A DNA stretch of 29,678 nucleotides from a virus: the IMG/VR virus record IMGVR_UViG_3300009159_000223, positions 1 through 29,678 of that record. One strand, written 5' to 3'. Below, one piece after another: positions 22,340 through 29,678 of this stretch; positions within the stretch are counted from its first letter, which is position 1; each line of letters starts with the position of its first letter. The notes under the pieces are model-generated. The model made no database searches. It had not been told where the DNA came from and saw only the letters and a list, made by a program, of their open reading frames with translations. The translations under genes were made by a program, and so were the position numbers.

Positions 22340-24454
22340 TTATTTAATTTCTTTTAGAATGTTTTTTATTTCGTCAAGTACCTTATGGGTTTCAGCGTTG
22401 AACTTAGCTCTCTCCAAAAAATACCCTTGAACTGAAAAACCTTTTAGTTTGCCATCTTTGACTTTTTCCCAAGTGGCATCATCATTCACTTTAACACTAA
22501 CCATCCAAGTACCTTTAGGGTAGTTCATACCAAATACTTGTTGTTTGTCTTTAGTTTGGTCTTCTACAATCCAACTCTCCACGACATCAACTCCATTAAG
22601 GAATTTCCTACCGTGTTCTATATTGGTTTTATCCAAGAGTTTTTCTTGCATAAACTTCTGTTGAAGTTTCTTAATTGTTTCGGCTGTGAAATACACATAG
22701 TAAATCTCACCTGTTATTTCATTTCTACGAATAATCATCTTATCAGGTATCATCGCTGGCCCTAATAAAAGTCTTTGTTCGTTATTAAATACTGAAAAAC
22801 TTAATTCTGTTTCAGCATTCATTTCTTCGTATTTCTTTATTGTGCTCTCAACCCAAGATAAGGCTTCAACACCACCCCACGCATCCATAGCAAGTTTTCC
22901 GCAAGAACCTTCATAAGACTTACTTGTCTCAAGGTCTTTTTCGTGTCTTGTAATGTATGCCTTCATTCTCTTTACAGTCTCAATAGAGACAGGTTTTCCT
23001 TGAGCTAATTGTTGGGCTCTTACTTTACCCACCTGAGTTAAACAACCTTGTGGATTACCTGACTTCTCAATATAATCTAAAGCCGCTTGCGCGTTTTTAC
23101 GGATAAGTGCAGGGTAATCATCATAGCTAGCAAACCCATCAACAACATAACTTCCATCCTCGTTCATTTCTTCTTTTATTGGAACACAATTTGGTGAACC
23201 ATCATCCTGTAAACCTATTGCGGTATAGCCAGGCCAACAAGCGTCTTCCAAACCAAAATTAACCCCGATATTACCAAGTTCTTTAACAACATCATTATTG
23301 TTATCATAATGTTTGGTGATACCAAGTTCTTTTATCTTTTCAACCTTAGCTTTATTACTTCCTGTTGCGAATACTCTTGAAGAAGGGATACCTAATGTTT
23401 CTGCTCGTTTTAACATAGGTTCCTTGTCTTGTCTTGCTGAAATGATATAAAGGGTAGCACCAGCATCAATAAGTCTCTGTGCGGTCTGCATTCCCCTCTC
23501 TGTTGATAACGTTTCATCATAATCAAAACTTATCTTTTCAGCAGCATACATATCAGGGTGCCATTCATCACCTTCTGGTGTATGACTCTCACAAGGCATC
23601 CACAAAACTTCTGTTCCATATTGATGTGAATGAGAACCTTTACATCCAATAGCCTCAGCCATAGCTTCAGCGTCTTCTCTATTTTGGAACATAGGTAAAG
23701 AAGCCAATACAGGTTTCTTTACGACCTTCTTTGTGATTTGGTCTACATAAGGACTTAACGCAGACACGTTAGGGTTTCCTTCGGCTGAGAAACCTACTCT
23801 TGGTGGGGTATTACCTGCAGCAATAGTAGCTGTTGTTCTTGTATCTGGCCCTGGCATATCATCAGTATCCTCAAGTCCTTTTTCAACTACAGTATTATTA
23901 ACAATTCTACCCTCGGCTTTATAGATAAGTTGTACCCATCTATGACGACAGTTATACGAACCTCTCCAAGTAAAAATATCATATCCATCAGGCCCAACTT
24001 CATTAACTGATAAGTTAGACATTTCCATAATATCCTCAATTCTAAATACTCTTTTAGCCTTCATCATCTCAGCACAGAATGTTCTGTTCTTCTCGTCTCT
24101 TGGGCCAACATATTTGTATCTAAATCTTACATCAGGAGTATCCTGTGCAGATGAGTCATTAGGGTTTGATATGATTGTAGCAAACTCCTTCTTACCGACA
24201 TTTCTAACTTCGGCAATATAAAAACCTTCTTTTTCAAGAAGACCTTGTGGTTCCCCAAAAGCGTGGAACATTTGAATAACTTTAGGGATTTGTTCGTCAG
24301 CTAAAACATAGTGAGAACATTTTTCTTCAGTTGGTTCTTGTGAGAAGTATTCAAAGTTGGCTTCGTGAGCTGGCATTTCAACAAGTGCAATTCCATCTAA
24401 ACCAGCTTCTTGGTCGTTGTCTTCTATAACTAATTCTATTATTTTAGGAGTCAT
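22340..24454 (-). CDS. Head maturation polyprotein: XkdF-like protease with head-morphogenesis and HAD-like domains
   Basis: The protein has 704 residues. The N-terminal GIALVEMPAHEANFEYFS (residues 21-38) is the start of an XkdF-like prohead protease (Peptidase_S78_2). Its main part follows only at 550-685 (LLLGPAMIPDKMIIRR, NIEHG with His614, VESWIVED, GFSVQGYF with Ser674). In between lie a head-morphogenesis-like segment (RDEKNRTFC...TWRGSYNCRHRW, 119-173), a GC.G.H motif (269-276), a HAD-phosphatase-like domain (SFDYDETLS with Asp311/Asp313, YIISARQ, NKAK, HYDNN; 307-400), a CWPGY...NCVPI motif (406-426) and a helical segment with VGKVRAQQLAQG and CGKLAMDAWGG. It should cut scaffold during head maturation; the HAD role is unknown. 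Confidence 0.88.
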   Translation of the reverse strand: MTPKIIELVIEDNDQEAGLDGIALVEMPAHEANFEYFSQEPTEEKCSHYVLADEQIPKVIQMFHAFGEPQGLLEKEGFYIAEVRNVGKKEFATIISNPNDSSAQDTPDVRFRYKYVGPRDEKNRTFCAEMMKAKRVFRIEDIMEMSNLSVNEVGPDGYDIFTWRGSYNCRHRWVQLIYKAEGRIVNNTVVEKGLEDTDDMPGPDTRTTATIAAGNTPPRVGFSAEGNPNVSALSPYVDQITKKVVKKPVLASLPMFQNREDAEAMAEAIGCKGSHSHQYGTEVLWMPCESHTPEGDEWHPDMYAAEKISFDYDETLSTERGMQTAQRLIDAGATLYIISARQDKEPMLKRAETLGIPSSRVFATGSNKAKVEKIKELGITKHYDNNNDVVKELGNIGVNFGLEDACWPGYTAIGLQDDGSPNCVPIKEEMNEDGSYVVDGFASYDDYPALIRKNAQAALDYIEKSGNPQGCLTQVGKVRAQQLAQGKPVSIETVKRMKAYITRHEKDLETSKSYEGSCGKLAMDAWGGVEALSWVESTIKKYEEMNAETELSFSVFNNEQRLLLGPAMIPDKMIIRRNEITGEIYYVYFTAETIKKLQQKFMQEKLLDKTNIEHGRKFLNGVDVVESWIVEDQTKDKQQVFGMNYPKGTWMVSVKVNDDATWEKVKDGKLKGFSVQGYFLERAKFNAETHKVLDEIKNILKEIK

Positions 24455-24469
24455 ATATTATTAAATATC
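24455..24469 (-). promoter_or_regulatory. Recurring GATATTTA leader before the protease gene
   Basis: Sense GATATTTAATAATAT touches the ATG at 24454. It shares TAAATTGATATTTA with the upstream side of the leader at 14044-14056, except for one position further out. Confidence 0.35.
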
Positions 24470-24492
24470 AATTTAACTGAAAAGTTTAAAAA

Positions 24493-26808
24493 TTATAGTG
24501 TAGAGCGGTCTTTAATTGAACGGTCTAACATCTGTTGGTTAGTCATATCACTAGCAACTACATAAGTTTTGATAGGAGCCATATTACTATTCATCTGTGA
24601 GGTTAATGAAGTTAAAGATTGTGATTGATTAACTCCTGCTATCGCAAGTCCTCCATCAGCAAAACTTCTACCACCACCTATTGTATTGATAGCAGATAAA
24701 ATAGGAGCAAACATAGCTGTTGATGCTGCGTTGATAACTGACTCACCATTACTTAACATAGCGGGGATTAAATCACTCTTACCTCCACCAGGGCCTCTAA
24801 CCAATCCACCTGTTGCCATACCTCTTGGTGCAGGAACTGCGGTACCTTGAGTTGGTGCTGCGGCAGGAGTTCCTCCTCCTCCACCACTATCTCCACTTCC
24901 TATTGCTGATGCGGCTGACTTAGCACCTCTAACGGCAGATACAATCGCAGATATGATACCTGCGGCTTGTGCTGCGTAGGCAATCAATAATGGAATGTTC
25001 TGTGGGAAACCTACAGCGGCTGTTTTAGCGGCACCTGCTGCTGTTGCAACGGTGGCTTCACTCGCCTTTAATGTTGAAAAGGTAATGGTCTTTTTAGCCT
25101 CCATTATAAGTTCCTTCGCCAATAATATTTGTTTCGCAACTAAAGCTGCTCTACCAACAGCACTCTCAGCACCAACGATAGATATAATGTTGTCTAAGGT
25201 ACTTAATTTGGCAGCAACCCTTCTTTCTTCTAACGCTTTTTCTTCTTCAACATTCTTGGCTTGGTTTTCAAGTCTTTTAGCGTTTAACTCTGCGATTTTT
25301 TCATCTTGACCTTGTAATAAAACTAACTGGTCTGCATAATATTTTTCATCGGCAGCCTTTTTATCTGCAAGTATTTTACCTTGTAGTTCCAAATCAAGAG
25401 CCGCAGCATTCATCCTATTTTGGAAGTCTACATCTCTTGCGGCTTTTTCAGTTTCGTTTTTCTTTACTAAGGTGTCTATATCATTTTTAGCCCTTTTGAT
25501 ATTCTCAAGTTGTTTAGCAACTGTAAGGTTTTCTTCAGCCTGTTTGATTTCACCTAATCTTGCAACCTCTTCTTTGGTAAGTTCTTTTTTGTTCTCGTAT
25601 AGTTTTCTCTCATTAGCAAGACCTTCAGCTTGAGATTTGAATATCTCGTCTTGAGCTGTCCTTGCCTCTTTTGAGTTCTCACCATATTTTTCTTTTAATA
25701 AAGTATATGTGTTTGTAAGGTCAGCAATCTTTTCTTTGTTGGCATCTTGAGAAGCTTTAACCTCATCTTGAAATGCCTTCTGTGCAAGTTCCTTATCCTT
25801 ATTTCTAAATTCTGTCTTTTTATTAAGATATTCAGCATCTAAAGCGGTAAGTTGTGATTGAAACTCCTTATACTCTTTAGAACCTTTAGGGTATAAAGCG
25901 GCTTGGTCGTCTAATAATTTCTTTTTAGAGTTGAAACTATCCAACGCATATTTCTTCTCGATAGCAAGTTTTTCTTCTTCAGTTTTTGCTGAAGCCATAG
26001 CTATCGATTTTGCCTTATCTAAGTTAGCTTGTCTATCTTTTTCTTCTTGGGCGAATATCGCCTTTTGAGTCTCTAAAAACTTTTGGCGAGCATCACTTTG
26101 TTCCTTAAGATTTTTCTTTTGAGTTTTAGTTGTTTCTGCGGCACCTTCATCAAACTTTTTGGCAGTTGCTGTATATGTCTTACCAAAGTCTACAACAGAT
26201 GATTTGGCGTCTTCCCAAGCACCTTTAAAATCACCTGAAAACAATTTGTATATTGCGGAACCTAATTTACCTAATGATTGTAATAAGGTAGAAATACTGG
26301 TATAAATATGTTTGATTGCAATTCCTACGATTGGAAGTGCTTTTTGAGCCAAGTTGATAAAAATATCAAACACAGGCTCCATAGCAGAGAATATACCACC
26401 CAATAATTGCTCAAACATAATCATTATTGGTTCCAACTTCTTCATCGCCTTTTCATTCTCACTAAAGGCTTTGACTAACATTCCAACTAAACCTACAATT
26501 AAACCAATACCTGTGGCTTTAAGAGCAAGACCAAACTTATTAGTTGATGAGGTCATAGTATCTAATCCACGACCAAGTGCACCAATAGGCCCACCAGCAC
26601 TTGCTAATGCATCAATCCAATCCTCACTCTGTCCTTTAGCAGTCTTGGTGGCATCACCAATATCGTTAATACGAGCCTGTATCTTTTTGAAGTCATCACT
26701 ACCTGCGACAGTTTCTTTTTGTAGTTGTTTTAACTCTCTTAATGCTTTAAGGGTACCCTCGGCATTTATCGCAGCGTCAATTTTAACCTTTAATTCTGTT
26801 GTTGCCAT
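24493..26808 (-). CDS. Tape measure protein
   Basis: The protein has 771 residues. Hydrophobic stretches lie at about 96-115 (KATGIGLIVGLVGMLVKAF) and 127-166, followed by ~300 residues of charged coiled coil (about 225-530) and a Gly/Ala-rich C-terminus with GGLVRGPGGGKSDLIPAMLS and NGESVINAAST, a signature of tape measure C-terminal regions. It sets tail length; at about 0.15 nm per residue the tail would be near 115 nm, which suggests a siphophage. No lytic enzyme domain is seen in it. It lies 6 bases after the 49-residue gene, and not next to the tail chaperone. Confidence 0.93.
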   Translation of the reverse strand: MATTELKVKIDAAINAEGTLKALRELKQLQKETVAGSDDFKKIQARINDIGDATKTAKGQSEDWIDALASAGGPIGALGRGLDTMTSSTNKFGLALKATGIGLIVGLVGMLVKAFSENEKAMKKLEPIMIMFEQLLGGIFSAMEPVFDIFINLAQKALPIVGIAIKHIYTSISTLLQSLGKLGSAIYKLFSGDFKGAWEDAKSSVVDFGKTYTATAKKFDEGAAETTKTQKKNLKEQSDARQKFLETQKAIFAQEEKDRQANLDKAKSIAMASAKTEEEKLAIEKKYALDSFNSKKKLLDDQAALYPKGSKEYKEFQSQLTALDAEYLNKKTEFRNKDKELAQKAFQDEVKASQDANKEKIADLTNTYTLLKEKYGENSKEARTAQDEIFKSQAEGLANERKLYENKKELTKEEVARLGEIKQAEENLTVAKQLENIKRAKNDIDTLVKKNETEKAARDVDFQNRMNAAALDLELQGKILADKKAADEKYYADQLVLLQGQDEKIAELNAKRLENQAKNVEEEKALEERRVAAKLSTLDNIISIVGAESAVGRAALVAKQILLAKELIMEAKKTITFSTLKASEATVATAAGAAKTAAVGFPQNIPLLIAYAAQAAGIISAIVSAVRGAKSAASAIGSGDSGGGGGTPAAAPTQGTAVPAPRGMATGGLVRGPGGGKSDLIPAMLSNGESVINAASTAMFAPILSAINTIGGGRSFADGGLAIAGVNQSQSLTSLTSQMNSNMAPIKTYVVASDMTNQQMLDRSIKDRSTL

Positions 26809-26814
26809 CTATTA

Positions 26815-26964
26815 TTAGTTTTCTTTAGCCATATCAATTAACTCAGGTAGTATTTTTACTATTTGTGTTAATTTATGGAATTGTTCTTTATCAAACATTT
26901 CTTGGTTTAACGCCCTTCTTAAATCCCCTATTGGGTCTGTTTCTATTTCTTCTATTTGCTTCAT
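26815..26964 (-). CDS. Small helical protein upstream of the tape measure, 49 residues
   Basis: The protein has 49 residues (MKQIEEIETDPIGDLRRALN, ending IDMAKEN) and is acidic and helical. It ends 6 bases before the tape measure start. Its leader TAAAGATATTTTATAATAT is shared with the chaperone gene at 7776. The spot is where a tail chaperone is usually found, so it may assist the tape measure, but there is no sequence support for that role. Confidence 0.65.
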   Translation of the reverse strand: MKQIEEIETDPIGDLRRALNQEMFDKEQFHKLTQIVKILPELIDMAKEN

Positions 26965-26981
26965 ATTATAAAATATCTTTA
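26965..26981 (-). promoter_or_regulatory. Recurring TAAAGATATTTTATAAT leader
   Basis: Sense TAAAGATATTTTATAAT touches the ATG at 26964; with the first two bases of the ATG it is the same 19 bases as at 7779-7797. Confidence 0.35.
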
Positions 26982-26999
26982 TTGTTTAATTCGTTCATA

Positions 27000-29678
27000 T
27001 TAACAAGTTCCATCTTGTGCGATGATTTCTAAACAGTTGGGTAATGAACTAAATCCTACATTTGGAAAAGTCATAATAAACGAACCTGTTGAAGTGTTCT
27101 GGCAAGCATATCCTGTGATTGGTGAACCAATCTCTATTCTTTGACCTGCCACAGAACACGTATAAGCAATCTGTACGTCATAGGTTCCTGCCGCTAAACT
27201 CACTTCTAAATTAGTTCCGTTTCCTGGTGTATTCGGCATCATACCTCCAGTAACTGACGCTATTAAGTTATTAACTTTAACTTGAGTTATTACAACATCT
27301 AATGATGTGTTTGTTAATATGTCGATACATAAAGTTGATGCCGAGGTTGGACTAGGTGTTAAAGTCATCGTTGGTGTAATCGTAGGAGTTGATGTGGTAG
27401 TAGGAGTTACTGGTATTTCAGGACAAGGCCCTAAGAAACAACCAATACGAACCTCAACGTTATCACCGTTGTTTATAACCACACCTGATATTTGTGGGAA
27501 TGGATTTGTGGTGAAATATAAAATATTTGTTTGAACTCCATTTATTATTATTTCCATAAACGCACAATTTCCTGTACCAGGTATGTTAGTACTTACATTT
27601 GCTTGAATAGTATTACCAGCTCCACATATAACACCATTAGGATTTGATTTGGTACCATATAATCCTGATGTTAATGGAAAAGTACTTGGGCCTGATAAAG
27701 TATTCATAAACGACCCGTTAATACCAATATCATTTACCGTACCAAGTCCACAATCTGCGTTTCTTATAGTCCAATTTGTATTACAAGAAGCAGTAGGTGT
27801 GGTGGTTGGAGTTGCTGTTTGTGTTCTAGTAGGACTAGGTGTTAATGTTTGTGTGGCAGTTGCGGTAGGCGTGGGTGTGATAGGACATACTAATGTATTC
27901 ACATTATATGAAGTATCACTACTAGACTCTCTCATACCTGTACCAGGGAATGTAGTATAAAAATTATAATATCCTTGTGGTATTACATTACCTGAATAAT
28001 AAAAAGTTAAACTTGTATAATTACTACTTGGAGTTCTATTTATTCCATTATTGATGAAACTATATAAACCATTAGGACATAAAGGACAATTAGGAACTAT
28101 GATACTAACCCAAGTGTTATCCGCAGACCATATATTAGTATTTGTTATTGTAATAGGGTCTTCGTTAAGTGATACTGGCTCACTCATCAAAGCATTATTA
28201 TTACCTACTGTATAACCTGTATAATCAATATATGCATTCATTTGAGATTGGAATATAGATTGTACCGTTGAAGGTGAACCTACTGAATTAAACCCTCTAA
28301 ACGTACTACCTTTAGAAATCATCCAATTAGATAGATTTGTTCTATCACTATTAGCGTCGAATATTGCGTATGCTGTTGGATTAGCACAATAAGTTGGACT
28401 AGGTGTTATACTTGGAGTAAGCGTAGGAGTACTTGTGTTAGTTGTTGTAGGAGTCATCGTAGGAGTTCTCGTAGGTGTGGAAGTCATCGTAGGAGTCATC
28501 GTAGGCGTGGGAGTTCTTGTTGCAGTTGCTGTGGGTGTAGGCGTGGGTAATACACAAGAACCTATTTGTCTTATAGGTTGGGTATATGGAAGACTTCCTG
28601 GTACAATATATTTACCACATATTCTCTCACCTTGTGTAAAATTGGCATCAAATATCTCATTATTAGTACAATCAACATAACTAATAGGTGTTGTTCCATT
28701 ACCAACATTCTCGAACTCAAAACAACATATTACAGCAACATCTGTTCCTCCACTTACTATAGATGAATTGGTATTTAATATCTTTGTGGCACAAAAATTA
28801 TATGGTAAAGTATCGTTATTAAAAATCTCTTGTATTACACCATTACAATCAACTATTAGTGCTGTTCCTGATGTAAACCCATCTAATTTACTAATAGAAT
28901 ATTGATAACAGGTTCCTACTTCACATTCAAAAATATCACCATTTGGTAGTAATTCTGTGAATATGTTAATATCTGTATCTCCTTTGTATTTATCAAAATT
29001 ACCTCCAACGTATATGTGCCCATTATACTTTAGTTTAACAACTCTTGGATGTTGAAATGCTGCAGTACCAAAACCAGTACCGACATTTAATGACGCATCC
29101 CTTGTTCCATTTGAGAAGAGTTTAACCAAACCTTTTGATGATACCCCATTTACAGTTGTGAAATCTCCTGCGGCAAAAATACCACCGTTAATTGGCTCAA
29201 CGTCAATACTATATACAATACCACCATCGTTTAAGAATGCGGTTGTAAATGAACCATCTATACTACCATTACTATTTAATCTTAATATTCTACTTCGAGT
29301 ATTAACAGGACGTGAAGCTTCGTTTGTACCTACTAGTATTTTACCATTAGATAACAAATACATACTATATATGTCTCCAAAAGGTAAAACAGGAGATGTG
29401 AATGTACTATCAATAGAACCATTACTATTTAACCTAATAATTCCTGATGAAGAAAAACCTGAATATGTTTCAAACGTTCCTGCGACTAATATTTTACCGT
29501 CAGGCTGAATTGTAATAGAGGTAACCAGACTATTAAAACCTGTACCAACATTAAACGAAGTATCTAAAGTACCATTTGCGTTAATTCTACAGATACGAGA
29601 ATAACTATTACCACTAACTACATTAAAAAATCCACCTACTAATATTTTACCATCAGCTTGAATTGTCGAGCAAAAAGA
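27000..29678 (-). CDS. Delta-60 beta-propeller tail protein, main part (gene starts at 540 across the circular junction)
   Basis: The full protein has 1031 residues (180 codons at 540-1, then 851 codons from 29555). Seven delta-60 repeats run from about residue 41 to 388, each like QPDGKILVAGTF...RLNSNGSIDSTF, which fits a seven-bladed propeller. Two four-cysteine modules follow (Cys 396, 417, 435, 457 and Cys 458, 476, 493, 514). Three P/T linkers (515-569, 738-770, 892-922) separate beta-rich modules, and cysteines lie beside each linker; the last residue is Cys1031. No catalytic site is seen. It is probably a receptor-binding tail fibre. An internal ATG at 29363 is not the true start. The last 123 bases here repeat the window start. 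Confidence 0.9.
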   Translation of the reverse strand, partial: SFCSTIQADGKILVGGFFNVVSGNSYSRICRINANGTLDTSFNVGTGFNSLVTSITIQPDGKILVAGTFETYSGFSSSGIIRLNSNGSIDSTFTSPVLPFGDIYSMYLLSNGKILVGTNEASRPVNTRSRILRLNSNGSIDGSFTTAFLNDGGIVYSIDVEPINGGIFAAGDFTTVNGVSSKGLVKLFSNGTRDASLNVGTGFGTAAFQHPRVVKLKYNGHIYVGGNFDKYKGDTDINIFTELLPNGDIFECEVGTCYQYSISKLDGFTSGTALIVDCNGVIQEIFNNDTLPYNFCATKILNTNSSIVSGGTDVAVICCFEFENVGNGTTPISYVDCTNNEIFDANFTQGERICGKYIVPGSLPYTQPIRQIGSCVLPTPTPTATATRTPTPTMTPTMTSTPTRTPTMTPTTTNTSTPTLTPSITPSPTYCANPTAYAIFDANSDRTNLSNWMISKGSTFRGFNSVGSPSTVQSIFQSQMNAYIDYTGYTVGNNNALMSEPVSLNEDPITITNTNIWSADNTWVSIIVPNCPLCPNGLYSFINNGINRTPSSNYTSLTFYYSGNVIPQGYYNFYTTFPGTGMRESSSDTSYNVNTLVCPITPTPTATATQTLTPSPTRTQTATPTTTPTASCNTNWTIRNADCGLGTVNDIGINGSFMNTLSGPSTFPLTSGLYGTKSNPNGVICGAGNTIQANVSTNIPGTGNCAFMEIIINGVQTNILYFTTNPFPQISGVVINNGDNVEVRIGCFLGPCPEIPVTPTTTSTPTITPTMTLTPSPTSASTLCIDILTNTSLDVVITQVKVNNLIASVTGGMMPNTPGNGTNLEVSLAAGTYDVQIAYTCSVAGQRIEIGSPITGYACQNTSTGSFIMTFPNVGFSSLPNCLEIIAQDGTC
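27330..27422 (-). repeat. P/T-linker low-complexity tract
   Basis: Encodes residues 892-922 of the propeller protein, between Cys891 and Cys923. Confidence 0.8.
27786..27884 (-). repeat. P/T-linker low-complexity tract
   Basis: Encodes residues 738-770 of the propeller protein, between Cys737 and Cys771. Confidence 0.8.
28389..28553 (-). repeat. P/T-linker low-complexity tract
   Basis: Encodes residues 515-569 of the propeller protein, between Cys514 and Cys570. Short units such as GTAGGAGTCATC recur in it. Confidence 0.85.
29556..29678. repeat. Direct terminal repeat, right copy
   Basis: Exact copy of positions 1-123; see the left copy. It encodes residues of delta-60 repeats 3 and earlier that are also read at the window start. 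Confidence 0.97.

Noticed and set aside
24995-25309. Plus-strand ORFs opposite the tape measure (also 26354-26818).
   Set aside because: Ala/Ser/Leu-rich shadows of the coiled-coil and Ala-rich coding sequence.
28435-28680. Plus-strand Gly/Val-rich open frames over the P/T tracts (also 828-1043, 27307-27534 and 27649-27960).
   Set aside because: They are the complement of Thr/Pro codon repeats in confirmed minus-strand genes; low-complexity coding keeps the opposite frame open.
29363-29365. ATG near 29363 as the start of the propeller gene.
   Set aside because: The frame is open upstream through the end of the window and on to 540, with continuing delta-60 repeats; this ATG is an internal Met245.
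27000-29678. Tail-fibre variation by a diversity-generating retroelement.
   Set aside because: There is no reverse transcriptase gene and no template/variable repeat pair in the window.

Overview
The window is one complete, circular genome of a small tailed bacteriophage. The first 123 bases are repeated exactly as the last 123 bases, so the unique genome is 29,555 bp, and one large gene runs across the artificial cut. The base composition is AT-rich and every gene I can support lies on the minus strand, so transcription runs from high to low coordinates. The host is probably a member of the Bacteroidota. Gene leaders are A/T-rich and lack Shine-Dalgarno sequences, several intergenic gaps hold TTG-N17-TAnnTTT-like promoters typical of that phylum, and many of the virion protein families look like those of flavobacterial siphophages. 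The host is inferred, since no host gene is present.

Read in the direction of transcription the layout is as follows. An early or regulatory block (15428 down to 11264) holds a double zinc-ribbon protein, a DUF6291-type replication protein, eight small unrecognised ORFs, an HNH homing endonuclease, a sigma-factor-like protein and a 94-residue protein, and ends at an intrinsic terminator. Next come an orphan DNA methyltransferase, a small basic protein and the two terminase subunits (11134 to 7818). A tail block follows (7776 to 6992, and on to 545): a tail assembly chaperone with a probable -1 frameshift, a tail-terminator-like protein, an HK97 gp10-like protein, two large tail proteins and a short proline/threonine-rich protein. 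The block continues across the cut with a 1031-residue protein that carries a seven-repeat delta-60 beta-propeller, then a 49-residue ORF and the tape measure protein (to 24493). A head block comes next (24454 to 20593): maturation protease polyprotein, scaffold and major capsid protein. It is followed by the probable tail tube protein, a terminator, a lectin-like P/T protein, a conserved virion protein, the portal, a connector, a membrane/coiled-coil protein and a small duplicated-motif protein (to 15492).

The most distinctive feature is a set of probable receptor-binding proteins assembled from a few repeated parts: proline/threonine linkers that are usually bracketed by cysteines, a ~60-residue four-cysteine module seen five times in three genes, a delta-60 propeller and a LamG-like domain. 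Also notable are the candidate frameshift in the chaperone gene, a protease whose two halves are separated by a nested HAD-phosphatase-like domain, a recurring GATATTTA leader before six genes in a phage that encodes its own sigma-like factor, and a gene order in which the chaperone and tape measure are about 9.7 kb apart. I could not recognise an endolysin, holin, integrase, DNA polymerase, primase, helicase, tRNA or CRISPR array. No stretch longer than 300 bases lacks a gene.
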